From contig NZ_JAPDIR010000022.1 of assembly GCF_029870595.1 (NCBI RefSeq), positions 20,809-84,808 on the forward strand: 64,000 nt of DNA, in the 5' to 3' direction. A model generated the notes under the pieces. The model had not been told where the DNA came from, searched no databases, and saw nothing but the letters and a program-made list of their open reading frames with translations. Source of the stretch: Sphingomonas sp. CBMAI 2297. GTDB lineage: Bacteria > Pseudomonadota > Alphaproteobacteria > Sphingomonadales > Sphingomonadaceae. Numbering within the stretch: the stretch's first letter is position 1; each line of letters opens with the position of its first letter. The position numbers and the translations under genes were made by a program. This document shows, piece by piece, positions 32,705-41,915 of this stretch.

Positions 32705-35700
32705 GTGTCGCTTCCGTCTTCCGTCCTGACCATGCGTACCCTGTTGATCTCGGGTACGGCGGCCATGGCCCTTCTTGCCGCCATGGCCGCGTCCGCCCAG
32801 GAGGATGGTCCGGCACCCACCCGGCTTACCGTCGAATATGCCGATGCCGCGCTCGGCATCGACGAACCCGCCCCGCGCCTCGCCTGGCATTCCCCGGCGA
32901 AGCGCCAGGCGGCCTATCAGATCCGCGTCACCGCCGCGGGCAAGCCCGTCTGGGACAGCGGCAAGGTGGCTTCGGCCGACAATGCGCAGATCCCCTATGC
33001 CGGCCCCGCACTCGCCGCGCGTACCCGCTATTCATGGCAGGTCAGGACCTGGGACGCCGATGGCCGCGAGAGCGGCTGGAGCCGGCCCGGCTGGTGGGAG
33101 ATGGGCCTGCTCGCCCCGGCCGACTGGTCGGCCGGCTGGATCGCCGGCCCGGCGCGGCGCGACCATGACTGGAGCGACCTTCGCTTCGAGAGCGACCTGA
33201 CGCTGACCGGCAGCTCGGTCGACCTGCTCTTCCGCGCCCGCGCGGCGGGCAAGACCTATGGCGAGGCCTATGTCTGGACCCTGGCCGAGGAAAAGGCCGG
33301 CGCGGTGCTGATCGCCCGCGTCCGCCATTATCCCGGCGGCAGCAGCTCGGGCGTCAAGCTCACCGAGCTCAAGCGGGTGCCGCTCACCGGCATCACGCTG
33401 AAGGGCGTGCGCCACAAGGTCACGATCACCGCGCAGGGCAACAGCATCGCCACCGCGATCGACGGCAGGCAAGTCGACCTGCTCACCGATACCGGACAGC
33501 CGCACGGCACGATCGGCTTCTCGTCGCGGGAAGCCGCGGCGGCGACGATCCACGCCGTCAGCGTCACGGGCACCGGCAGCCCGGCCTTCGCCACGCGCTT
33601 TCCCGCCAACGACAATCCCTTTGTCGGCGGCACCGTCGAGGCGGACGGGCTCACCGTCGCCGCCGGCGTTCCGAACATCGATATCGTCCTGCCGGTCGAG
33701 GCGCCCGCCCCGCTGGTCCGCAAGGCCTTTACCCTGCCCGCCAAGAAGATCGCGGCGGCGCGTCTCTATGTCGCGGGCGCGGGCTGGCCGCGCATGCATC
33801 TCAATGGCGGCACGGTCGGCGACAGCGCGATGGCCAGCGGCTTCACTGCCTATGACAAGCGCGTCCTCTACCAGACCTATGACGTGACCGACCGCGTTCG
33901 CGCCGGGCAGAATGTCCTCGGCGCCGAGCTCGGGCGCGGCTGGTACGGGCTGACCGATCCCAATGAATGGTATTTCGACCAGGCGCCCTGGCATGGCGAG
34001 CCGGCACTCAAGGCCCAGCTCGAAATCACCTTTGCCGACGGATCGCGCCAGTCGGTTGCCACCGACGCGAGCTGGCGGACCGTTTCCGGCCCGACCCGCA
34101 ACGATTCCGTCCATCGCGGCGAGCGCTATGACGCGCGCCTGCTTCCCACCGGCTGGGACAGGCCGGGGTTCGCCGGCAAGGGCTGGACCGCTGCCCAGCA
34201 AGTCCATGGCCCCGATGGGTTTCTCCAGGCTGCCAATGTCGAGCCGATCGCCCCGGTCGAGCAAATCGCGCCCATCTCGCGCACCGAAGTGAAACCGGGC
34301 GTCTGGGTCTATGACTTCGGCCGCATTTTCTCCGGCTGGACCGCGCTCGACGTTCGCGGACCGCGCGGCACCACCGTCTCGCTCGTCGCCAGCGAACGGA
34401 TCGGCGACGATGGGATGGTCGTCCCCGCCTCGGGCCTGATCGACGCGCAGCTGCAGACCGACCGCTACACGCTGGCCGGATCGGGAACCGAGCACTGGGA
34501 GCCGAGCTTCGGCTATCGCGGCTTCCGCTATGTCGAGCTGCGCGGCTATCCCGGCACGCCGACGCTGGCGACGCTCACCGGCAAGGTCGCTCATAGCGCC
34601 GTCGCCCGCACCGGCGGCTTCGCCAGCGCCGATCCGCTGCTGAACGAGATCGACCAGGCCGCGATCCGCACCATCCTGAACAACATGCACGGCTATCAGA
34701 CCGATACGCCCACCTACGAGAAGAACGGCTGGACCGGCGATGCCCAGGCCTCGGCCGGCGCCGCCGCGCGCAGCCTGGGCGTCGCCCGCGTCTGGACCAA
34801 ATGGCTGAACGACTATCCCGATGCGCAGGCGCCCAGCGGCGAGCTGCCCGAGATCGTGCCGGCGACGCCCTTCTACGGCTATGAGGACACCCCGGGCTGG
34901 TCGTTCGTCTGGGGACCGTCGACGCCCTGGGACGTCGCGGCGATGATCCTGCCCTGGGAACTCTACCAGACCGAGGGCGACACCCGCATCCTGGCGCGCA
35001 TGCACGCCATGCAGAAGCGGCTGGTCGACTATACCGCCACCGTCTTCAAGGCGCCCGACTATCGCCACGACCGGGGCCTGAGCGAGTGGAGCGCCCCCGG
35101 CCCGCTCGACATCTTCGCCACCAACAATGGCGGGATCGACGCGATCACCACTGCCTATTTCTTCCACGAGGCGGACCTGCTGGCCAAATCCTCGGCGGTG
35201 ATCGGCAACCGGGCCGATGCGGACCGCTACGGCGCGCTCGCCGCCGATATCCGCCGCGCCTATAATGCCCGCTATTGGGACGCGGCGAACGGCTGGTACC
35301 GCACCCTGGACGACAAGGGCGCGACCAAGGGCCCCACCCAGTCGCAGAACATCCTGCCGCTCGCCTTCGGCATGGCACCTGCGGGAACGGAACAGAAGAT
35401 CGCCGACACGATCGCGAAGGATGTCGAGGCCCGCGGCCTGCGCGCCGGGGTGTTCGGCACGCGCTATCTGCTCGAGATTCTCAGCGACTATGGCCATGCC
35501 GACCTCGCCTATCGCCTCGCGACGCGCACCGACGAGCCGAGCTGGGGCTTCTGGCTGAAGAGCGGCCACAAGACGATGTTCGAATCCTGGGGTCTCAACG
35601 CCCGCTCGCGCGACCATCATTATTTCGGCTCGATCGCCGACTGGATGCGCCAGCGCCTCGCCGGCCTGCGCCCCGGGGCGCCGGGCTATCGCACCGTGCT

Positions 35701-35977
35701 GATCCGCCCGGAGATTCCCCGGGGCCTGGCCTCGGCCTCGGCGACCATGGCGACGCCCCAGGGCGAGGCGCGGGCGGAATGGAAGGTCGAGAATGGCCGC
35801 CTGACCCTCAGCGCCACCGTGCCGATGAACGCCAGCGGCGAGATCTGGGTGCCTGCCCGCTTCGGCGCGCCCGCCACGCCGCCCGCGGGCGCAACGCTGC
35901 TCCGCAAGACCGATGCCGCGACCGTCTACGCCACCGGTGCCGGCAGCTACACCTTCGTCACCGAGGGCCGGAAATGA
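32705..35977 (+). CDS. Secreted alpha-L-rhamnosidase, GH78
   Basis: A 1090-residue glycoside hydrolase that should release terminal alpha-L-rhamnose. Order of parts: signal peptide (MRTLLISGTAAMALLAAMAASAQ), N-terminal fibronectin-like domain (about 40-140) beginning LTVEYADAALGIDEPAPRLAW, two beta-sandwich modules, and the (alpha/alpha)6 catalytic barrel from about 630 to 980. The catalytic acid is the glutamate in TYEKNGWTGDAQ, equivalent to the classic RERLGWTGD motif, and the partner glutamate is in MFESWGLN. I prefer the GTG at 32705 because AAGGGG lies 5 bases before it; ATG 32732 has no ribosome site. It overlaps the carboxylesterase start by ATGA. Confidence 0.9.
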   Translation: MSLPSSVLTMRTLLISGTAAMALLAAMAASAQEDGPAPTRLTVEYADAALGIDEPAPRLAWHSPAKRQAAYQIRVTAAGKPVWDSGKVASADNAQIPYAGPALAARTRYSWQVRTWDADGRESGWSRPGWWEMGLLAPADWSAGWIAGPARRDHDWSDLRFESDLTLTGSSVDLLFRARAAGKTYGEAYVWTLAEEKAGAVLIARVRHYPGGSSSGVKLTELKRVPLTGITLKGVRHKVTITAQGNSIATAIDGRQVDLLTDTGQPHGTIGFSSREAAAATIHAVSVTGTGSPAFATRFPANDNPFVGGTVEADGLTVAAGVPNIDIVLPVEAPAPLVRKAFTLPAKKIAAARLYVAGAGWPRMHLNGGTVGDSAMASGFTAYDKRVLYQTYDVTDRVRAGQNVLGAELGRGWYGLTDPNEWYFDQAPWHGEPALKAQLEITFADGSRQSVATDASWRTVSGPTRNDSVHRGERYDARLLPTGWDRPGFAGKGWTAAQQVHGPDGFLQAANVEPIAPVEQIAPISRTEVKPGVWVYDFGRIFSGWTALDVRGPRGTTVSLVASERIGDDGMVVPASGLIDAQLQTDRYTLAGSGTEHWEPSFGYRGFRYVELRGYPGTPTLATLTGKVAHSAVARTGGFASADPLLNEIDQAAIRTILNNMHGYQTDTPTYEKNGWTGDAQASAGAAARSLGVARVWTKWLNDYPDAQAPSGELPEIVPATPFYGYEDTPGWSFVWGPSTPWDVAAMILPWELYQTEGDTRILARMHAMQKRLVDYTATVFKAPDYRHDRGLSEWSAPGPLDIFATNNGGIDAITTAYFFHEADLLAKSSAVIGNRADADRYGALAADIRRAYNARYWDAANGWYRTLDDKGATKGPTQSQNILPLAFGMAPAGTEQKIADTIAKDVEARGLRAGVFGTRYLLEILSDYGHADLAYRLATRTDEPSWGFWLKSGHKTMFESWGLNARSRDHHYFGSIADWMRQRLAGLRPGAPGYRTVLIRPEIPRGLASASATMATPQGEARAEWKVENGRLTLSATVPMNASGEIWVPARFGAPATPPAGATLLRKTDAATVYATGAGSYTFVTEGRK

Positions 35978-37461
35978 AGACCAGCGTGATCGCCCTGTCC
36001 CTGCTTGCCCTGACCCTTGCCGGCGCCGCCCGGGCGCAGGAGGCCCGCGCGCCGGCCGGCACGCTGCGCGGCGCGACCGCCGAGGGCGTGACCAGCTTCA
36101 AGGGCATTCCCTATGCCGCCGCCCCGGTCGGCCCGCTGCGCTGGCACGCGCCGATGCCGGCGCCGACCTGGACAGGCGCCCGCGCCGCGACCGGCTATGG
36201 CAATGACTGCGTCCAGGCGCGCATGCCCGGCGACCTTGCCAACACCGCGCTGCCGATGAGCGAGGACTGCCTGTTCCTCAACGTCTGGACGCCCCGCACC
36301 CGCGCCGGGGCCAAGCTGCCGGTGATGGTCTATATCCATGGCGGCGGCTTCTCCACGGGATCGGGCAGCGCCGCGATCCTCGACGGCACTCGCCTGGCCG
36401 CGCGCGGCGTGGTGGTCGTCACCTTCAACTATCGCCTCGGCCGGTTCGGCTTCTTCGCCCATCCCGCGCTGACCCGGGAGGCCGGCGCCGGCCCCACCGG
36501 CAACTGGGCGCTGATGGACCAGCTCGCCGCGCTGCACTGGGTGAAGCGCAACATCGCCGCGTTCGGCGGCGATCCGACGAACGTCACGCTCTTCGGCGAG
36601 TCCGCGGGCGGGGAATCGGTCGGCCGGCTGATGGTCTCGCCGGCGGCGAAGGGCCTGTTCGCCAAGGCGATCGCCGCCTCGGGCGGCGGCCGCGACAGCT
36701 GGCCCGACCTTGCCGCCGGAGAGGCCAGGGGCGTGGCCTTCGCTAAGCGGGCGGGCGCCGGGGATCTCGCCGCGCTCCGCGCGCTGCCCGCCGACACGGT
36801 GCAGGGCGGCATCAACCTGCTCAACGGCGACGAGGCACATTATTCCGGCCCGATGACCGACGGCCGGATCGTCACGGGCGACACCGACGCGCTGCTCGCC
36901 GCCGGCAAGGCGCGCGGCATCCGCATGATCATCGGCTCGAACAGCGACGAGCTGGGCTTCATCCCCGCGCCGTTCATGAAGGGCTTCGTCGCCAAGGCGA
37001 CCGAGAAGCTGGGCGGCGGCGCCGATGCGGTGCGCACCGCCTATGGCTCGGCCGAGGCCTATGACCGCCACATCCCGAGCGACTATACCTTCACCGAGCC
37101 CGCCTTCTCGCTCGCCAGGCGCCAGGCCGCGCACGCCCCGACCTGGCTCTATCGCTTCGGCTATGTCGCCGAGGAGAAGCGCGCGACGCTGGCCGGCGCC
37201 TCGCACGCCACCGACGCGCCCTATCAGTTCGATAATCTCGCCGCGGCCGGCGGCAAGCCCGGCCCGGCCGACATGGCCGCGGCAAAGCTGGTCGCCGATC
37301 ATTGGGTGGCGTTCGCCAAGGCCGGCGACCCCGGCTGGGCAAGGTTCATGCCCGGGGCCCGGCTGCTGGCGATCGGCAATGACGGGAGCGCCACCGCGCC
37401 CGCCGGCACGCCCGAAATCACGGCAATCGCCGCCGCCCGCGACGCGGCCAAGCAGAAATGA
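35974..37461 (+). CDS. Secreted carboxylesterase type B
   Basis: A 495-residue alpha/beta hydrolase of the carboxylesterase B family with a leader (MKTSVIALSLLALTLAGAARAQ). Visible elements are the oxyanion stretch VYIHGGGFSTGSG, the nucleophile elbow FGESAGGESV, the acidic residue in GSNSDELGF and the histidine in SHATDAPYQF. EDCLFLNVWTP is the classic family signature. ATG 35974 overlaps the rhamnosidase stop and its own stop overlaps the next gene, so the three are co-translated. It probably removes acyl groups from sugar or phenolic hydroxyls so that the glycosidases can act. Confidence 0.9.
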   Translation: MKTSVIALSLLALTLAGAARAQEARAPAGTLRGATAEGVTSFKGIPYAAAPVGPLRWHAPMPAPTWTGARAATGYGNDCVQARMPGDLANTALPMSEDCLFLNVWTPRTRAGAKLPVMVYIHGGGFSTGSGSAAILDGTRLAARGVVVVTFNYRLGRFGFFAHPALTREAGAGPTGNWALMDQLAALHWVKRNIAAFGGDPTNVTLFGESAGGESVGRLMVSPAAKGLFAKAIAASGGGRDSWPDLAAGEARGVAFAKRAGAGDLAALRALPADTVQGGINLLNGDEAHYSGPMTDGRIVTGDTDALLAAGKARGIRMIIGSNSDELGFIPAPFMKGFVAKATEKLGGGADAVRTAYGSAEAYDRHIPSDYTFTEPAFSLARRQAAHAPTWLYRFGYVAEEKRATLAGASHATDAPYQFDNLAAAGGKPGPADMAAAKLVADHWVAFAKAGDPGWARFMPGARLLAIGNDGSATAPAGTPEITAIAAARDAAKQK

Positions 37462-38345
37462 GGAAGTCCATGCGTACCCTGTTCCGGATCCTGGCGCCGC
37501 TCGCGCTGTTCGCCGGCAGCGTCACTGCCCATGCCCAGGAGACGATCCGGCTCTGGCCGAACGGCGCGCCGGGCTCGATGGGCCCGATGCAGGCGGAGAC
37601 CACCGCCGACAAGAAGCCCTATGGGCTGATCACCCGCAACGTCTCCGAGCCGACGCTCACCGTGTTCCGGCCCGATCCGAAGATCGCCAACGGCACCGCG
37701 GTGATCGTCGCCCCGGGCGGCGGCTTCCATCTGCTCTCGATCGGCAATGAAGGCGACGGCGTCGCCCGGTGGCTGAACAGCCAGGGCATCACGGCCTTTG
37801 TGCTGCGCTACCGCCTGCTGCCTACCGGCGACGATTTCGGCATGGTGATGCTCCGCCGGCTGATGAACTTCAAATCGCTCGAGGCCGCGATCGTCCCGCT
37901 CCGCCCGCTCGCCACCGCCGATGGCGAGGAAGCGATGCGCTATGTCCGCGCCCATGCGGCGAAATATGGCGTCAAGCCCGGCCGCATCGGCATGATGGGC
38001 TTCTCCGCCGGCGGCGCGGTGACGATGTGGACGGTGCTCGGCGCGAAATCCGCCAGCCGGCCGGACTTCATCGTCGCCATGTATCCCGGCCTGGTCGGCA
38101 ATCCGCTGACCGTCCCGGCCAAGGCCCCGCCCCTGCTCGCGATGGTCGCCGAGGACGATCCCATCGTGCGGCCCGAAGCCGGCCGGCTGGTCGGTGCCTG
38201 GAAGGCGGCGGGCGCGGATGCGACGCTGGTGACCTTCCCCAAGGGCGGCCATGGCTTCGGTATCACCAAGAGCGGCAAGGCGTCCGACGCCTGGCCCGAG
38301 CATGCGCAGAAATGGTTCCAGGCCAAGGGGTTGCTCAACAAATGA
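37458..38345 (+). CDS. Secreted alpha/beta hydrolase (acetyl/xylan-esterase-like)
   Basis: A 295-residue single-domain alpha/beta hydrolase with a signal peptide (FRILAPLALFAGSVTAHAQ). The substrate-loop motif VIVAPGGGFHLLSIGNEGDGVARWL is shared with BD-FAE and endo-xylanase-linked esterases. The triad is visible: GMMGFSAGGAVTM, AEDDPIVRP, and the histidine in PKGGHGFGI. Its start is an ATGA overlap with carboxylesterase B and it ends in another with the tannase gene. Carbohydrate deacetylation is the likeliest activity, which would complement the larger esterases on either side. Confidence 0.88.
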   Translation: MRKSMRTLFRILAPLALFAGSVTAHAQETIRLWPNGAPGSMGPMQAETTADKKPYGLITRNVSEPTLTVFRPDPKIANGTAVIVAPGGGFHLLSIGNEGDGVARWLNSQGITAFVLRYRLLPTGDDFGMVMLRRLMNFKSLEAAIVPLRPLATADGEEAMRYVRAHAAKYGVKPGRIGMMGFSAGGAVTMWTVLGAKSASRPDFIVAMYPGLVGNPLTVPAKAPPLLAMVAEDDPIVRPEAGRLVGAWKAAGADATLVTFPKGGHGFGITKSGKASDAWPEHAQKWFQAKGLLNK

Positions 38346-39943
38346 ACCGGATAGCCCATCTCGGCGCGCTGGGCGCCGTCGCCACCGCGCTGCTTGTCTC
38401 GGGCGGCGCGCCCGAGCCCCTCGCCGCGACCACGCCCAGCGGCGCCTGCACCGCGCTCGCCGGCCTGGCGCTGGCCGACGGCAAGGTCGTGAAGGCCGAG
38501 GAAGTCGCCAAGGGCGGCATGGTCAACACCAAGGAGGGGACGCCCGGCCTCCCCGCCCAGGCGGCCTTTTGCCGCGTCTATGCGGTGCTGGCGCCCACGC
38601 CGCGCTCCGAGATCAAGGTGGAGGTGTGGCTGCCCGCCCCCGCCGCCTGGAACGGCAAGCTGCTCGGCGCCGGCAATGGCGGCTATGGCGGCTCGATGCT
38701 GCTCCCCCAGCTCACCATGCAGGGCGCGCTGGGCAAGGGCTATGCCACGGTGGGCACCGACATGGGCCATGTCGGCACTGCCGATACCGACGCGAAATGG
38801 GCACTGCACCAGCCCGAGCGGATCGTGGATTTCGGCCACCGCGCCAACCATCTCGCCTCCGGCGCCGGCAAGGCCGTCATCGCCGCTTATTACGGCAATG
38901 CACCCAAGGCGTCCTATTTCCAGGGCTGCTCGGACGGCGGCCGCGAGGCGCTGATGGAGGCGCAGCGCTATCCCGAGGATTATGACGCGATCGTCGCGGG
39001 CGCCCCGGCCAATGCCTGGAGCCGGCTGATGACCTCGTTCATGGCCACCGACCGCGCGGTGTTCGCCCGCCCCGAGACGCTGATCCCCAACGAGAAGCTC
39101 AAGCTGCTCCAGGACGCGGCGCTCGCCCAGTGCGACGCGAAGGACGGGGTGAAGGACGGCGTGCTCGACGATCCGCGCCAATGCGGCTTCGATCCGGCCG
39201 CGCTCCAGTGCAAGGCCGGCGACGGCCCCTCCTGCCTCACCGCCGGCCAGGTCACTGCGGCGCGCTCGCTCTATCGCGGCACCTTCGATGCCAAGGGCAG
39301 GAAGTTCTTCCCCGGCTATATGCCCGGGGCCGAGGCCGTTCCCGGCGCCTGGGACCTGTGGCTCACCGGCCCCAAGGCGCAGCACGGCATCTTCGCCAGC
39401 GAGTTCTTCCGCAACATGGTCTATTCGGATCCCGAATGGCAGCCCGCGTCGTTCGACCTGGCGCGCGACTATGCGGCCGCCCGGCGCCTCGCCCCGGTGC
39501 TCGACAGCGACAATCCCGACATCGGCCCGTTCCTGAAGCGCGGCGGCAAGCTGATCCTCTATCATGGCTGGAACGACGCCGCGATCGCGCCCGAGAACAC
39601 GATCGACTATTATCAGGCCGTGCAGAAGCGCGCCGGCGCCGCAGCGAAGGATTCGGTGCGCCTGTTCATGGTCCCCGGCATGTCGCACTGCCTGGCCGGC
39701 CCCGGCCCGAACGTGCTCGATACGCTCGGCACGATCGACAAATGGCGCCAGGGCGGCCCCGCGCCCGAGACGATGATCGCCACCAAATACGACAACGACC
39801 TGTTCGGCTATCTCGGCTTCCCGGCCAAGCCGGTCCGCACCCGCCCCTTGTGCGCCTATCCCAAGGTCGCGCGCTGGACGGGCAAGGGCTCGACCGACGA
39901 GGCGGCGAACTTCGTCTGCGTCGCGCCCGGCGCGAAGCGATGA
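38342..39943 (+). CDS. Secreted tannase/feruloyl esterase family protein
   Basis: A 533-residue hydrolase with the CS-D-HC arrangement of tannases and feruloyl esterases: cysteine and catalytic serine in FQGCSDGGREAL (about 197-204), aspartate in LYHGWNDAAIAP (about 410), and histidine-cysteine in VPGMSHCLAG (about 450). The adjacent cysteines pair in a disulfide that holds serine and histidine together. The leader (LGALGAVATALLVSGGAPEPLAA) indicates export. It should release phenolic acids such as ferulate, coumarate or gallate. ATGA overlaps link it to the esterase before it and the acyl-CoA synthetase after it, which suggests that the freed acid is taken up and activated. Confidence 0.9.
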   Translation: MNRIAHLGALGAVATALLVSGGAPEPLAATTPSGACTALAGLALADGKVVKAEEVAKGGMVNTKEGTPGLPAQAAFCRVYAVLAPTPRSEIKVEVWLPAPAAWNGKLLGAGNGGYGGSMLLPQLTMQGALGKGYATVGTDMGHVGTADTDAKWALHQPERIVDFGHRANHLASGAGKAVIAAYYGNAPKASYFQGCSDGGREALMEAQRYPEDYDAIVAGAPANAWSRLMTSFMATDRAVFARPETLIPNEKLKLLQDAALAQCDAKDGVKDGVLDDPRQCGFDPAALQCKAGDGPSCLTAGQVTAARSLYRGTFDAKGRKFFPGYMPGAEAVPGAWDLWLTGPKAQHGIFASEFFRNMVYSDPEWQPASFDLARDYAAARRLAPVLDSDNPDIGPFLKRGGKLILYHGWNDAAIAPENTIDYYQAVQKRAGAAAKDSVRLFMVPGMSHCLAGPGPNVLDTLGTIDKWRQGGPAPETMIATKYDNDLFGYLGFPAKPVRTRPLCAYPKVARWTGKGSTDEAANFVCVAPGAKR

Positions 39944-41592
39944 GCCCGGCCGCCAGCCTGGTCCGGGGTGCCGACGCGCCGCCGCTGATCGAGCATACGA
40001 TCGGCGCGGCGCTGGCGCTGGCCGCCGCCCGCTGGGGCGAGCGCGAGGCGCTGGTCTCGGTCGAGCAGGGCATCCGCTGGACTTTCGCCGAGTTGCTCGA
40101 GCGGGCCGACGCCGTCGCTGCCGGGCTGCTCGCGCTCGGGCTCGAGCCGGGCGAGCGGATCGGCATCTGGGCGCCCAATTGCATCGAATGGACGCTCACC
40201 CAGTTCGCCGCCGCGCGCGCCGGGCTGATCCTGGTCACGATCAACCCCGCCTATCGCACCAGCGAGGCCAGCTTCACCATGGCCAAGGTCGGCCTGGCCG
40301 CGCTGGTCTTCATGGATCGCTTCAAGACCAGCGACTATGCCGCGATGGTCGCCGAGATCGCGCCCGCCCTGCCCGCGCTCCGCCGCATCCTCTGCATCGG
40401 CGCCGCGACCGGGCCCGGCTGGATCGCCTTCGACCAGGTCGCCGGCCATGCGGACGATGCCAGCCGCCGGATGCTCGCGGCAATCGGCCCGGAGCTGCGC
40501 GCCACCGACGCGATCAACATCCAGTTCACCAGCGGCACCACCGGCCAGCCCAAGGGCGCGACGCTCAGCCACCGCAACATCCTCAACAACGGCTATTTCG
40601 TCGGCCTGGCCCAGCGGCTGCAGCCCGGCGACCGCGTCTGCATCCCGGTGCCGCTCTATCATTGCTTCGGCATGGTGATGGGCAATCTCGCCGCGCTCAC
40701 CCATGGCGCGACCATGGTCTATCCTGCGGCCGGCTTCGACCCGGGCGCGACCCTGGCAGCGATAGAGCGCGAGCGCTGCACCGCGCTCTACGGCGTGCCG
40801 ACGATGTTCATCGCCGTGCTTGCCCATCCGGAGTTCGAGCGGTTCGACATCGCCTCGCTGCGCACCGGCGTGATGGCCGGCGCGGTCTGCCCCGAGCCGC
40901 TGATGCGCGCCGTGAACGAGCGGCTGCACATGCCCCAGGTCACCATCGCCTATGGCATGACCGAGACCAGCCCGGTCAGCTTCCAGACGGCGGTGGACGA
41001 TCCTTTCGAGCGCCGCATCGGCTCGATCGGCCGGGTGCAGCCGCATCTCGAATGCAAGATCGTCGACGAGGACGGCGAAGTGGTGGCCACCGGAACGCCG
41101 GGCGAGCTGTGCACGCGCGGCTATTCGGTGATGCTCGGCTATTGGGACGAGCCGGAGAAGACCGCGGCGGTGCTCGATGCCGAGGGCTGGATGCATTCCG
41201 GCGATCTCGCGGTGATCGACGCGGACGGCTATGGCAATGTCGTCGGCCGGCTGAAGGACATGGTGATCCGCGGCGGCGAGAACATCTATCCGCGCGAGAT
41301 CGAGGAATTCCTCTACGGCCATCCGGCGGTGGAGGATGTGGCGGTGGTCGGCGTGCCCGACGCGCGCATGGGGGAAGAGCTCTGCGCCTGGATCCGGCTG
41401 CGCGCCGGCTCCTCGGGCGACGCGGAGGAGGTCCGCGCCTTCTGCCGGGGCCGGATCGCCCACTACAAGGTGCCCCGCTACGTCCGCTTCGTCGACGCCT
41501 TCCCCACCACCGTGACCGGCAAGGTCCAGAAATATCTGATCCGCGAGGCGATGATCGCCGAACTGGGTCTCGAAACCACCAGCCAAGGATGA
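39940..41592 (+). CDS. AMP-binding acyl-CoA synthetase
   Basis: A 550-residue cytoplasmic adenylate-forming enzyme. The phosphate loop is FTSGTTGQPKGATLSHRN (about 190-207), the adenine motif YGMTETSPVS (about 326), then MHSGDLAVID, RLKDMVIRGGENIYPREIEE and the catalytic C-terminal lysine in VTGKVQKYL. It most resembles the broad medium/long-chain acyl-CoA synthetase group, though aryl acids are also possible. No signal peptide, in contrast to all its operon partners. It is coupled by ATGA to the tannase and to the small secreted protein. It probably activates the acid released by the three esterases for beta-oxidation. Confidence 0.88.
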   Translation: MSPAASLVRGADAPPLIEHTIGAALALAAARWGEREALVSVEQGIRWTFAELLERADAVAAGLLALGLEPGERIGIWAPNCIEWTLTQFAAARAGLILVTINPAYRTSEASFTMAKVGLAALVFMDRFKTSDYAAMVAEIAPALPALRRILCIGAATGPGWIAFDQVAGHADDASRRMLAAIGPELRATDAINIQFTSGTTGQPKGATLSHRNILNNGYFVGLAQRLQPGDRVCIPVPLYHCFGMVMGNLAALTHGATMVYPAAGFDPGATLAAIERERCTALYGVPTMFIAVLAHPEFERFDIASLRTGVMAGAVCPEPLMRAVNERLHMPQVTIAYGMTETSPVSFQTAVDDPFERRIGSIGRVQPHLECKIVDEDGEVVATGTPGELCTRGYSVMLGYWDEPEKTAAVLDAEGWMHSGDLAVIDADGYGNVVGRLKDMVIRGGENIYPREIEEFLYGHPAVEDVAVVGVPDARMGEELCAWIRLRAGSSGDAEEVRAFCRGRIAHYKVPRYVRFVDAFPTTVTGKVQKYLIREAMIAELGLETTSQG

Positions 41593-41915
41593 AGATGATG
41601 ATGAACAAGCTGCTGCTCGCCACCCTGCTCGCCCTGCCGGGCACCGCGCTCGCCCAGACCGCGCCCGCGCCCGCGCCCGCGCCCGCCGCGCCGGCCGCCG
41701 CGCCGAAGTTCACGCTCGACACGCCGATCCAGGAGATCGTGGCCGATGCGCAGGGCAAGGCCGCGATCGACAAGAACCTGCCCGGCCTGATCGGCCTGCC
41801 GCAGTACGACATGTTCAAGGGGCTGAGCCTCAACCAGCTCAAGGCCTATTCGGACGGCAAGCTCACCGACGAGATCCTCGCCAAGACCGCTGCCGATCTC
41901 GCCGCGATCAAGTGA
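41589..41915 (+). CDS. Small secreted helical protein of unknown function
   Basis: A 108-residue protein made of a signal peptide (MNKLLLATLLALPGTALAQ), an Ala-Pro linker (APAPAPAPAAPAAAP) and a compact domain of about 65 residues: FTLDTPIQEIVADAQGKAAI, DKNLPGLIGLPQYDMFKGLS, then LNQLKAYSDGKLTDEILAK and a helical end. I recall similar short domains attached to, or next to, sphingomonad and xanthomonad glycosidases and esterases, with no assigned function. It overlaps the acyl-CoA synthetase stop (ATGA) and the GH3 start (TGATG). Its tight coupling suggests it works with the secreted enzymes, perhaps as a helper, anchor or chaperone. It is too short and motif-poor to be an enzyme on its own. 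Confidence 0.75.
   Translation: MKMMMNKLLLATLLALPGTALAQTAPAPAPAPAAPAAAPKFTLDTPIQEIVADAQGKAAIDKNLPGLIGLPQYDMFKGLSLNQLKAYSDGKLTDEILAKTAADLAAIK

Noticed and set aside
29856..32816. 986-residue minus-strand open frame
   Set aside because: Antisense to the TonB receptor at 29985-32690; no motifs, composition typical of shadow frames.
41655..41700. GCGCCC-type tandem repeat as a microsatellite of interest
   Set aside because: It simply encodes the Ala-Pro linker of the small secreted protein.
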